DNA of 15,769 nt from an uncultured Eubacteriales bacterium (lineage in GTDB: Bacteria; Bacillota; Clostridia; Oscillospirales; Butyricicoccaceae). The stretch is from positions 1-15,769 of the forward strand of contig CAKUPI010000012.1 in assembly GCA_934675045.1 (NCBI GenBank), given 5' to 3'. Of the stretch, positions 5,913 to 13,230 are shown piece by piece. Position 1 is the stretch's first letter, and each line of letters opens with the position of its first letter. Both the position numbers and the translations under genes were made by a program. The notes under the pieces were generated by a model. That model was not told where the DNA came from. It made no database searches and saw only the letters and a list, made by a program, of their open reading frames with translations.

Positions 5913-5952
5913 GGAGTGAGAAATGGCGGGTCATTTCTTACTCCCGTTTTTT
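5913..5952 (+). terminator. Terminator-like hairpin covering the start of the penicillin-binding protein gene
   Basis: GGAGTGAGAAATG (5913-5925) pairs with CATTTCTTACTCC (5932-5944): 13 bp with a single G-T wobble, loop GCGGGT (5926-5931), followed by CG and six T (5947-5952). The left arm contains both the only good ribosome-binding site (GGAG, 5913-5916) and the ATG at 5923. The structure has all the marks of an intrinsic terminator, yet lies inside the dcw operon. It could attenuate transcription, mask translation initiation, or mark a true end of the mraZ-rsmH-ftsL transcript. Confidence 0.75.
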
Positions 5953-8214
5953 CAGCAAGGCAAAGACAGGCGGCGGCGCCCGGCCCGAGGTGGTATTTTG
6001 CAGAGAAAAGCGGAAAACAAAATGATACGGCGGCTGCATGTAGTGGCCGCCTTGTTCGGTATATTGTGCTTTGTGTGCGTGGTTGTCCGGCTTTTTTACA
6101 TGCAGGTCGTCAACTACGACTTTTACCAGCAGAAGGCGCTGTCGCAGCAGACGCGCGACAAGACGCTGACGGCGGTGCGCGGCACCATTTACGACGCCAG
6201 GATGAAGCCGCTGGCCATCAGCGCCTCGACCGAAATGGTGACCATCGAGGCGGTCAAGATCAAAGACGAGGAGCAGGGGCTGCTCGTAGCGCAGCGGCTG
6301 TCGGAGCTGCTCGAAATGGATTACGACGCGGTGCTGAAGAAGGTGCAGGAAAAATCGACCTACGCCGTGCTCAAAAAGGGCGTGGAGAAGGAGGTCACCG
6401 ACCAGATTCGCGCCTTTATCAAGGAAAATGACCTCAACTGCATCTTCATGGCCCCCGACTCCACCCGCTACTACCCGTTCGGCAACTTCCTGTCGCACGT
6501 CCTGGGCTTTGTCGGATCGGACGGTCAGGGCCTTTCCGGGCTGGAAAGCCAGTACGAAAGCGAGCTTTCGGGCACGCCGGGCCGCGTCATCACGGCGACC
6601 AATGCGCGGGGGGACGAAATGCCCTTTGCTTATGAAATGTACTACGACGCCGAGGACGGGCACAGCCTGGTGCTGACCATCGACGAGGTCATTCAGCATT
6701 ATCTGGAAAAAAACCTCGAAATGGCGCTTTATGACAACAAGGTGCAGAACAAGGTGGCCGGCATTGTCATGGACGTCAACACCGGCGGCATTCTCGCCAT
6801 GGCAACCAAGCCGGACTTTGACCCCAACGCCCCCTTTACCGTGGTCGACGAGGCGGAGGCGGCCGCCATCGCGGCCCTGACCGGCGACGAGCGCGCCCAG
6901 AAGCGCCGCGAGGTGCTCAACGAGCAGTGGCGCAACAAGGCCATCTCCGACGCCTACGACCCCGGCTCGACCTTCAAGATTCTGACGGCCTCCATGGCGC
7001 TGGAGGAAAAGACCGTTTCGCTGGACAGCCGCTATTATTGCCCGGGTTATAAAATGGTTGACAAGTGGAAAATCCGCTGCTGGCGCACGGCGGGGCACGG
7101 ATCGCAGAGTCTGGTCGAGGCCATCTGCAATTCCTGCAACCCGGCCTTTATCGAAATCGGCCAGTCCCTCGGCATCGGCACCTTCAGCGAGTACTTCCGC
7201 GCCTTTGGCCTGCGCGAAAAGACGGGCATCGACCTGCCCGGCGAGGCCGAGGGGATTTACTTCAGCAAGATGGGCCCGACCGACCTGGCCGTCGCCGCCT
7301 TCGGCCAGAACTTTTCCATCACGCCGCTGCAGCTCATCACCGCCGTTTCGGCGGTCGCCAACGGCGGCACCCTGCTCAAGCCCTATATCGTCAAGGAGAT
7401 CATCGACAGCGACGGCAACATTCTGCAAACGCACGACCGCGAGGAGGTGCGTCAGGTCATTTCAAAGGAGACCTCGGCGCAGATGTGCGACGTGCTGGAA
7501 GAGGTGGTCACCCACGGCACCGGCGGAAACGCCTACGTCATGGGCTACCGCATCGCCGGAAAAACCGGCACGTCGGAAAAGAAGGCCAAGGAGCTGGCCA
7601 CCGGCGTCAAGGGCCTGCGCATTTCGTCCTTTGTCGCCTTTGCACCGGCCGACGACCCGCAAATCGCCGTGCTCGTCATGCTCGACGAGCCGAGCGTGTA
7701 CCCGGTGACCGGCGGCATCACCGTTGCCCCCGTCATCCGGCGCATCATGGAGGACGTGCTGCCCTATCTCGAGGTGGAGCCCATTTACACCGAGGGCGAG
7801 CTGGAGCAGAAGGACGTCACCGTGCCCGGCGTCGTCGGGTACGGGCGCGCGCAGGCGGAGAGCACACTCAAGCAAAACGGCATCAAGTACCGCGCCGAGG
7901 GAAGCGGCGACACGGTCACCGACCAGATCCCCGCCGCCGGAGCCGTTGTGTCGAGCAAGGCCGAGGTCATTTTGTACATGGGCGGAACCCGGCCGGAAAA
8001 GCTGGTGACCGTGCCCAACCTTGCCGGCATGACGCGGGAAAACGCGCGCCGCGCGCTGAGCAATGTCAATTTGTATCTCAAAGCGACGGGAGCCACCAAT
8101 TCAAGCGGCGGCAATGTCGTCGCCATCAGACAGGACGTGGAGGCCGAACAGAAGGTGGCCGTGGGAAGCGTGATCACGGTCGACTTCAGCGACCTCGACC
8201 AGAGAGCGGAGTAG
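5923..8214 (+). CDS. Class B penicillin-binding protein, SpoVD/PbpB type, with two PASTA domains
   Basis: This membrane-anchored D,D-transpeptidase cross-links peptidoglycan with an FtsW/SpoVE partner, either at the division septum (PbpB/FtsI) or in the spore cortex (SpoVD). As given it has 763 residues. One membrane segment lies at about 39-57, then the dimerisation (pedestal) domain, then the transpeptidase with the catalytic set Ser349-T-F-Lys352, Ser404-C-Asn406 and Lys547-T-G-T550. Two PASTA repeats follow at about 631-686 and 694-757; Bacillus PbpB has two and SpoVD one, which leans toward the division role. The start is uncertain. ATG 5923 has GGAG 6-7 bases upstream, but both lie in a terminator-like stem, and the first 25 residues look unlike the family. 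In-frame TTG 5998 with GAGGTGG (5987-5993), or ATG 6022, would give a more usual N terminus. Confidence 0.93.
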   Translation: MAGHFLLPFFQQGKDRRRRPARGGILQRKAENKMIRRLHVVAALFGILCFVCVVVRLFYMQVVNYDFYQQKALSQQTRDKTLTAVRGTIYDARMKPLAISASTEMVTIEAVKIKDEEQGLLVAQRLSELLEMDYDAVLKKVQEKSTYAVLKKGVEKEVTDQIRAFIKENDLNCIFMAPDSTRYYPFGNFLSHVLGFVGSDGQGLSGLESQYESELSGTPGRVITATNARGDEMPFAYEMYYDAEDGHSLVLTIDEVIQHYLEKNLEMALYDNKVQNKVAGIVMDVNTGGILAMATKPDFDPNAPFTVVDEAEAAAIAALTGDERAQKRREVLNEQWRNKAISDAYDPGSTFKILTASMALEEKTVSLDSRYYCPGYKMVDKWKIRCWRTAGHGSQSLVEAICNSCNPAFIEIGQSLGIGTFSEYFRAFGLREKTGIDLPGEAEGIYFSKMGPTDLAVAAFGQNFSITPLQLITAVSAVANGGTLLKPYIVKEIIDSDGNILQTHDREEVRQVISKETSAQMCDVLEEVVTHGTGGNAYVMGYRIAGKTGTSEKKAKELATGVKGLRISSFVAFAPADDPQIAVLVMLDEPSVYPVTGGITVAPVIRRIMEDVLPYLEVEPIYTEGELEQKDVTVPGVVGYGRAQAESTLKQNGIKYRAEGSGDTVTDQIPAAGAVVSSKAEVILYMGGTRPEKLVTVPNLAGMTRENARRALSNVNLYLKATGATNSSGGNVVAIRQDVEAEQKVAVGSVITVDFSDLDQRAE

Positions 8215-8235
8215 AATCCGCAAAAAGGAGGAGTC

Positions 8236-9681
8236 ATGAAGCTTTCCGAATTGTTGAAGGGCACGGCGCACACACTGGTGGGCTGTGCGGAGGATTGGGA
8301 AATTGCCGGCGTGTGCTACGATTCGCGCGCAGCCGCTCCGGGAACGCTTTTTGTCGCCATTCGCGGCTACCAGACCGACGGGCACCGCTATGTCGCGCAG
8401 GCGCTGGAGGCGGGCTGCGCCGCCGCCGTCGTTGAGCAGGCGCCCGACGACGGGGGGCCTTATATCGTCGTGGAAAACAGCCGCCGCGCGCTGGCCGCGA
8501 TATCCGACAACTTTTTCGGGCACCCCGCGCAGGGCCTGAAGCTGGTCGGCGTGACGGGCACCAACGGGAAAACGACGACCACCCATCTGGTCAAGGGCCT
8601 GATTGAGCAGTGCACCGGGCAGAAGGTGGGGCTTGTCGGCACAAACCACACGCTGATTGGCGATAGGGAAGTGCCCGCCGAGCGCACAACGCCGGAATCC
8701 TACGAGCTTTTCCGGCTGCTGGCCGCCATGCGCGACGCCGGCTGCGCGTGGGCCGTCATGGAGGTTTCCTCGCACTCGCTGGTGCTGGACCGGGTGTACA
8801 ACCTGCACTTTGCCGCCGCCGCCTTCAGCAACCTGACGCGCGATCACCTCGATTTCCATCAGACGATGGAGGAGTATGCCCGCGCCAAGAGCCTGCTGTT
8901 CGCGCGGTGCGACACCGCCGTTCTCAACGCCGACGACGAGTGGAGCGGCGTCATGCGGGAAGCGGCGCAGTGCCCCTGCATTTTTTACTCGGCGAAGTCG
9001 GACGAGGCCGATCTGGTGGCCAAGAACATCCGGCTCAAGGCTGACCATGTCGAGTTCGAAGCCGTGACGACGGGGAACATCGGCCGCGTCAGGCTGGCCG
9101 TTCCCGGCATGTTCTCGGTCTACAACGCGCTGTGCGCCGTCGGCATCGGGCTGGCGCTCGGCTTTGATTTTCAGCAGGTGGTGGCCGCCATGCGCACCCT
9201 GCACGGCGTCAAGGGCCGCATCGAGGTGGTGCCCACCGGCACCGATTATACCGTCATCATCGACTACGCCCACTCGCCCGACGGCATGGAAAACGTTCTC
9301 AGGGCGGTGCGCGGCTTTGCCGAGGGGCGGGTCATCGCGCTGTTCGGCTGCGGGGGAAACCGCGACAAAACCAAGCGGCCCATTATGGGAAAAACGGGAG
9401 GCGACAACGCCGACGTCTGCGTCGTCACGACCGACAACCCGCGCGATGAGGGTCCGCAGAGCATCATCGACGACATTCTGCCGGGGCTGGAAGGCTGTCC
9501 GGCCGAGGTGCATGTCGTCGTCGACCGCCGCGAGGCCATCCGCTATGCCCTCGATTTGGCAAAGCCGGGCGACGTGGTGGTGCTGATGGGCAAAGGACAC
9601 GAAACCTATCAGGAGGTCCGGGGAGTCAAGCTGCATCTGGACGAGCGGGAGGAAATCGCCGCCCATTTGCAGGGAAAATAA
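8236..9681 (+). CDS. murE: MurE, UDP-MurNAc-L-alanyl-D-glutamate--2,6-diaminopimelate ligase
   Basis: MurE adds the third residue of the peptidoglycan stem peptide in the cytoplasm with ATP. The 481-residue protein has the three Mur ligase domains: an N-terminal UDP-binding domain (YDSR at 28-31), a central ATPase with the P-loop GTNGKTTT at 108-115, TTPES at 151-155 and EVSSHSL, and a C-terminal domain. The substrate pocket motif reads Asp400-Asn-Pro-Arg403-Asp-Glu405, the DNPR..E form of enzymes that select meso-diaminopimelate rather than lysine. This predicts A1-gamma (direct DAP) type cross-links. AAGGAGG (8225-8231) precedes ATG 8236 at 4 bases. It follows the penicillin-binding protein by 21 bases. 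No murF follows, which is unusual. Confidence 0.96.
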   Translation: MKLSELLKGTAHTLVGCAEDWEIAGVCYDSRAAAPGTLFVAIRGYQTDGHRYVAQALEAGCAAAVVEQAPDDGGPYIVVENSRRALAAISDNFFGHPAQGLKLVGVTGTNGKTTTTHLVKGLIEQCTGQKVGLVGTNHTLIGDREVPAERTTPESYELFRLLAAMRDAGCAWAVMEVSSHSLVLDRVYNLHFAAAAFSNLTRDHLDFHQTMEEYARAKSLLFARCDTAVLNADDEWSGVMREAAQCPCIFYSAKSDEADLVAKNIRLKADHVEFEAVTTGNIGRVRLAVPGMFSVYNALCAVGIGLALGFDFQQVVAAMRTLHGVKGRIEVVPTGTDYTVIIDYAHSPDGMENVLRAVRGFAEGRVIALFGCGGNRDKTKRPIMGKTGGDNADVCVVTTDNPRDEGPQSIIDDILPGLEGCPAEVHVVVDRREAIRYALDLAKPGDVVVLMGKGHETYQEVRGVKLHLDEREEIAAHLQGK

Positions 9682-9697
9682 GCGGGCGGACGCCCGC
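9682..9697 (+). repeat. Small GC hairpin between murE and mraY
   Basis: GCGGGC (9682-9687) and GCCCGC (9692-9697) form a perfect 6-bp stem with the loop GGAC, starting directly after the murE stop codon. There is no T run, so it is not an intrinsic terminator. It might stabilise the 3' end of murE or influence mraY translation, whose ribosome-binding site (AGGGGG, 9701-9706) begins four bases later. It may also be chance in GC-rich DNA. Confidence 0.45.
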
Positions 9698-9713
9698 GAC
9701 AGGGGGAACAGGA

Positions 9714-10694
9714 ATGAAGGACCAGCTTTACGCGATGGCTCTGGCCGGGGGAATTGCCTTTGCGGTGGCCGCGGCCGCGGGACCGGCCATCATCCGCGCG
9801 CTGCGAAAGCTTAAGTTTGGACAGAAAATACTGGAAGACGGGCCGACCTGGCACATGAGCAAGCAGAACACGCCGACCATGGGCGGGCTGATTTTTATTC
9901 TCGGCATCGCCGTCGCCGTCCTCGCCGCGCTGGCCATGGGCGGGTGGAGCGACCTGCGTCCGCTGTACATGCTGGCGCTCAGCCTGATTTTCGGCGCCAT
10001 CGGCTTTATCGACGACTACACCAAAGTCAAAAAGGCGCGCAACAAGGGCCTGACGGCCGTGCAGAAGCTCATTCTGCAAATCGCCGCCGCCGCCCTTTTC
10101 CTCACCGTGCTGCGCGTGCAGGGGTATGTGACCCCCGCGCTGCACGTCCCCTTTGTCGGGGCGGACATCGCCATGCCGTGGGGCGTTTACCTGCTCTTTT
10201 CCACCTTTGTCATTGTCGGCGCCGTCAACGCCGTCAACCTGACCGACGGCATCGACGGCCTGTGCGCGTCGGTGACGGCCGCCGCGGCGCTCTACTTCTG
10301 CGCCGCCTACGCCATCGCCGCCCTGTCGGCCCCCTCGCTCTTTTCCGCCGCGCTGCTGGGCGGCCTGCTCGGGTTTTTGCTGTACAACCGCTTTCCCGCC
10401 CGCGTCTTTATGGGCGATACCGGCTCGCTCTTTCTCGGCGGCGCCGTGTGTGCCATGGCCTTTGCCTATGACATGCCGCTCATTCTGATCCCCGTCGGGC
10501 TGGTGTACATCGTCGAGACCCTGTCCGACATTTTGCAGGTGGGCTACTACAAGCTGAGCGGCGGCAAGCGCATTTTCAAAATGGCGCCCATTCATCATCA
10601 CTTTGAAATGTGCGGCTGGAGCGAGCGCAAAATTGTCGCCGTCTTTACGGCCGTAACCGTGCTGTGCTGCGCGCTGACCCTTTTGTTCGCTTAA
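9714..10694 (+). CDS. mraY: MraY, phospho-N-acetylmuramoyl-pentapeptide-transferase
   Basis: MraY moves phospho-MurNAc-pentapeptide onto undecaprenyl phosphate at the inner face of the membrane, making lipid I. The 326-residue protein is a polytopic membrane protein with about ten hydrophobic segments. Diagnostic residues are present: TWHMSKQNTPTMGG at 45-58, the Asp pair Asp100-Asp101 in FIDDYTK, NLTDGIDGL at 175-183, Asp235 in MGDTGSL, and the MAPIHHHFE loop at 290-298 with His294-296. The Asp residues bind magnesium and the histidine loop is essential in the family. AGGGGG (9701-9706) lies 7 bases before ATG 9714. Its TAA is followed by 21 bases before the next possible start, in the same reading frame as ftsW. 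Confidence 0.97.
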   Translation: MKDQLYAMALAGGIAFAVAAAAGPAIIRALRKLKFGQKILEDGPTWHMSKQNTPTMGGLIFILGIAVAVLAALAMGGWSDLRPLYMLALSLIFGAIGFIDDYTKVKKARNKGLTAVQKLILQIAAAALFLTVLRVQGYVTPALHVPFVGADIAMPWGVYLLFSTFVIVGAVNAVNLTDGIDGLCASVTAAAALYFCAAYAIAALSAPSLFSAALLGGLLGFLLYNRFPARVFMGDTGSLFLGGAVCAMAFAYDMPLILIPVGLVYIVETLSDILQVGYYKLSGGKRIFKMAPIHHHFEMCGWSERKIVAVFTAVTVLCCALTLLFA

Positions 10695-10715
10695 CCGCTT
10701 TGTGACCCTACGGAG

Positions 10716-12017
10716 GTGACCGAAACGCAAAAGTCAAAACGATCCGGCGGCACCGGCCGCACCGGCCGCACCGGCGGCACCGGCCGCACCGGCGGCATCA
10801 ACCGCACCGGCAGCATCAACCGCACCGGCAGCCCGGCCGCGTACCCGCCGCCGCGCGATCTTTCGCAGATGCCGGTGCGCGAGGTGGAACAGGACACCCG
10901 GCAGAAGCTGTCGGGCGTTGATGCGCCCTTTACCGTGCTGGTGCTGCTTTTGCAGGCGGTGGGACTGATAGCGTTGTTTTCGGCCAGCTACGCGGACGCC
11001 TATTACACCATGAAGGGCGACTCGCTGCATTACGCCGTGCGTCAGGGCATCTTTGCCGTCATCGGGCTGATTGCCATGTTCATCATTTCGCGCATGAACT
11101 ACCACAAGTTTCACTATTTTGCCCTGCCGCTCATGGTCGGAACCATCGGCCTGCTGGCGACGCGCAAGCTGGTGCCCTCCATCTGGGTCAAGCACAACGG
11201 CGCCGTGCGCTGGATAGACCTCGGCGTCACGGAGTTTCAGCCGTCGGAAATCGCCAAGTTTGCCGTGATTCTCTGCTTTGCCAGCCTGATATCCATTTAC
11301 GGGCCAAAAAAAATGCATACGCTGCGCTACGGCACGGCGCCCTTTGTGGCCATGCTCGGCATCATCTGCGTGCTGATGAAGCTGCAGCCCCACATTTCCG
11401 GCATGATCATTGTCGCCGGCATCGGCGTGGTGCTCATGTTCATCGGCGGGAGCAACATCTTCTGGCTGGGGCTGGGGGCGGGAGCCGGCGCCGCCGGCAT
11501 CGTGTACGTCATGCTGACGATGGAGCACGCGCAGCAGCGGCTGCGGGTCTGGCTCGACCCCTTCATCGACGTGCGCGGGGACGGCTGGCAGGCGGTGCAG
11601 TCCTTTCTCGCCATCGGATCGGGCGGCGTCTGGGGCCTCGGGCTGGGAAAAAGCCGGCAGAAGCACCTGTTTCTTCCCGAACCGGCCAACGACTTTATCT
11701 TTTCGGTCTGGTGCGAGGAAATGGGGCTGATCGGCGCCATTTTGGTGATCGTCCTGTTCGCCGCCCTCATTCTGCGCGGCTATTACATCGCCGAGCGGGC
11801 GGGGGATAAGTTCGGCACGCTGCTGGCGGCCGGCGTCACCACGCAGATTGCCCTGCAAACCATTATCAATATGTGCGTCGTCAGCGGGCTTATGCCGGTC
11901 ACCGGCGCGTCGCTGCCCTTCTTCAGCGCCGGCGGCACGTCGCTCGTCATGCTGCTGGCCGAGGTCGGCGTCGTACTGTCGGTGTCCAGAAGGATTCCGG
12001 CGCCCAAACAAGGATAG
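10716..12017 (+). CDS. ftsW: FtsW/SpoVE-family SEDS glycosyltransferase with a repeat-rich N-terminal tail
   Basis: SEDS proteins polymerise lipid II into glycan strands together with a class B penicillin-binding protein. Numbered from GTG 10716 the protein has 433 residues. A soluble tail of about 70 residues is followed by roughly ten membrane segments. Family motifs: ALFSAS (86-91), RWIDLGVTEFQPSEIAKF, LQPHIS, GLGLGKSRQKHLFLPEP, NDFIF with Asp326 (the position essential for polymerisation in SEDS proteins), EEMG, and TGASLPFFSAGGTSL. Residues about 11-39 are GTGR/GINRTGS repeats coded by 9-bp units. The start is irregular: GTG 10716 overlaps the GGAGGTGA ribosome-binding site, which is ideally placed for ACG 10725. 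The next in-frame ATG, 10869, would begin MPVREVEQD but has no ribosome-binding site. FtsW and SpoVE cannot be told apart here; position in the cluster suggests a division role. Confidence 0.92.
   Translation: MTETQKSKRSGGTGRTGRTGGTGRTGGINRTGSINRTGSPAAYPPPRDLSQMPVREVEQDTRQKLSGVDAPFTVLVLLLQAVGLIALFSASYADAYYTMKGDSLHYAVRQGIFAVIGLIAMFIISRMNYHKFHYFALPLMVGTIGLLATRKLVPSIWVKHNGAVRWIDLGVTEFQPSEIAKFAVILCFASLISIYGPKKMHTLRYGTAPFVAMLGIICVLMKLQPHISGMIIVAGIGVVLMFIGGSNIFWLGLGAGAGAAGIVYVMLTMEHAQQRLRVWLDPFIDVRGDGWQAVQSFLAIGSGGVWGLGLGKSRQKHLFLPEPANDFIFSVWCEEMGLIGAILVIVLFAALILRGYYIAERAGDKFGTLLAAGVTTQIALQTIINMCVVSGLMPVTGASLPFFSAGGTSLVMLLAEVGVVLSVSRRIPAPKQG
10749..10829 (+). repeat. Nine tandem 9-bp units coding (R/G)TG and INRTG repeats in the FtsW tail
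   Basis: The units read GGCACCGGC, CGCACCGGC twice, GGCACCGGC, CGCACCGGC, GGCATCAAC, CGCACCGGC, AGCATCAAC, CGCACCGGC. The last four form two 18-bp repeats (10794-10811 and 10812-10829) differing at one base. Unit length is a multiple of three, so gains or losses by slippage would keep frame. The coded tail is Gly/Thr/Arg-rich and probably disordered in the cytoplasm. Confidence 0.85.
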
Positions 12018-12025
12018 GTGAGAAG

Positions 12026-13132
12026 ATGAAAGTCATTTTTTGCGGCGGCGGGACGGCCGGTCACGTCAATCCGGCTCTTGCCGCGGCCGATTACTTCAAA
12101 AAGCAGGAGGACTGTGAGATTTACTTTTCCGGCGCCAAGGGCGGCATCGAGGAAAAGCTGGTCGGCCGTGCCGGCTACCGGCTGTTTGCCTTTCCGCTGG
12201 CCGGGCTGTCGCGCAGCCTGAGCCTTTCCGGCCTGCGCCAGAACATCCGGGCAGGCCAGAACGCCCTGTCCGCCGTGCGCGAGGCGGGGAAGATTCTGCG
12301 CGAGATACAGCCCGATGTCGTCATCGGCACGGGCGGCTACGCCAGCTACCCGATGGTGGCCGCGGCGCAGAAGCAGGGCATCAAAACGGCGCTGCTCGAG
12401 GTCAACGCCACGCCCGGCGTGGCACTCAGGCGTCTGAGCCACCGCGCCGACTGCGTCATGCTGGGCTTCGAGGAGACGGCCGCCCTGATCAAGGCCAAGA
12501 AAACCGTGCTGACGGGCAGCCCGGTGCGCGAGGAGATCGTGCGCTGCCGCGATACGGCGTATGCGCCCATCTTCGCCGAAAAGCGGCCCATGATCCTCTC
12601 GTTCTGGGGCTCGGTCGGCGCGCTGTACATGAACAAAAAAATGGTTGACTTTGTCGCCCGCACGGCGGCCGAGGGGGAGTTTAATCTTCTGCACGCCGCC
12701 GGCGCCAGCAACTACAAGTGGATGCCCGATGAAATCCGGCAAAAGGGCTGCGATTTGGACGCCGCCAAAAACGTCGACCTGCGGGAATACATTTTTGCGA
12801 TGGACAAGGCCATGGCGCAGGCCGACCTGGTCATCTGCCGCGCCGGGGCCAGCACGCTGGCCGAGCTCTGCTGCGCCGGCCTGCCCTCCATCATTGTGCC
12901 CTCCCCCTATGTGACGGGCAATCATCAGGAGAAAAACGCCCGCCTGCTCGAACGCGCCGGCGCGGCGGTCGTCATCACCGAGGCGGAGTGCACCGGCAAC
13001 AGGCTGTACGAGACGGCGCAGGCGCTGCTGCGCGACCCGGACAGGCTGAAAACCATGGGCGAATGCGCCCTGAAGCGGGCGCGGCCCGATGCGCTCAAGC
13101 GCATTTATGACGCGGTTAAGAGCATTTTGTAA
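12026..13132 (+). CDS. murG: MurG, UDP-GlcNAc:lipid I N-acetylglucosaminyltransferase
   Basis: MurG adds GlcNAc to lipid I on the inner membrane face, making lipid II. The 368-residue protein shows the two-lobed GT-B family 28 pattern: GGGTAGHVNPALA at 7-19 (phosphate loop and lipid I site), GTGGYASYP, TGSPVR, WGSVGA and the C-lobe donor site CRAGASTLAE followed by GNHQEKNA. Two positions differ from the textbook pattern: the usual HEQN reads LEVN (Glu and Asn kept), and GGSxGA reads WGSxGA. I take these as lineage variation rather than loss. ATG 12026 is chosen over the long upstream frame because AGGTG (12016-12020) precedes it and MKVIFCGGGTAGH is the family N terminus. It follows ftsW by 8 bases. 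Confidence 0.95.
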   Translation: MKVIFCGGGTAGHVNPALAAADYFKKQEDCEIYFSGAKGGIEEKLVGRAGYRLFAFPLAGLSRSLSLSGLRQNIRAGQNALSAVREAGKILREIQPDVVIGTGGYASYPMVAAAQKQGIKTALLEVNATPGVALRRLSHRADCVMLGFEETAALIKAKKTVLTGSPVREEIVRCRDTAYAPIFAEKRPMILSFWGSVGALYMNKKMVDFVARTAAEGEFNLLHAAGASNYKWMPDEIRQKGCDLDAAKNVDLREYIFAMDKAMAQADLVICRAGASTLAELCCAGLPSIIVPSPYVTGNHQEKNARLLERAGAAVVITEAECTGNRLYETAQALLRDPDRLKTMGECALKRARPDALKRIYDAVKSIL

Positions 13133-13230
13133 AGAAAAAACGGCAAATCACCTCTTGCGGGAGCACGGCATAGTATGGCGTGAGAAGAGCAGGGAGAATG
13201 TCCCTGCCATCCGCGCGAGAGGAGACTGTC
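13133..13230 (+). promoter_or_regulatory. 98-base murG-murA gap with a small hairpin
   Basis: This is the longest gap within the cluster apart from the region before mraZ. It contains a perfect 7-bp hairpin, GCAGGGA (13189-13195) and TCCCTGC (13201-13207), loop GAATG, without a T run. The murA ribosome-binding site, GAGAGGAG (13217-13224), begins 10 bases later. I find no -35/-10 pair at correct spacing. The hairpin could influence murA translation or RNA stability, but this is inference. Confidence 0.4.

Noticed and set aside
7048..7053. TATAAA within the penicillin-binding protein gene as a promoter
   Set aside because: No -35 element at suitable spacing and no gene start follows closely.
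10749..10829. FtsW repeat considered as a CRISPR or intergenic repeat array
   Set aside because: Units are 9 bp with no spacers, keep the reading frame, and lie in an open frame continuous with FtsW.
11873..12025. Longer murG form starting within ftsW
   Set aside because: It would overlap ftsW by about 145 bases in another frame; MKVIFCGGGTAGH from 12026 is the standard N terminus and has its own ribosome-binding site.
13180..13230. Longer murA form starting at 13180
   Set aside because: The extra 17 residues cover the hairpin and the ribosome-binding site, and MurA proteins start at the MSMLVINGG-like sequence coded from 13231.
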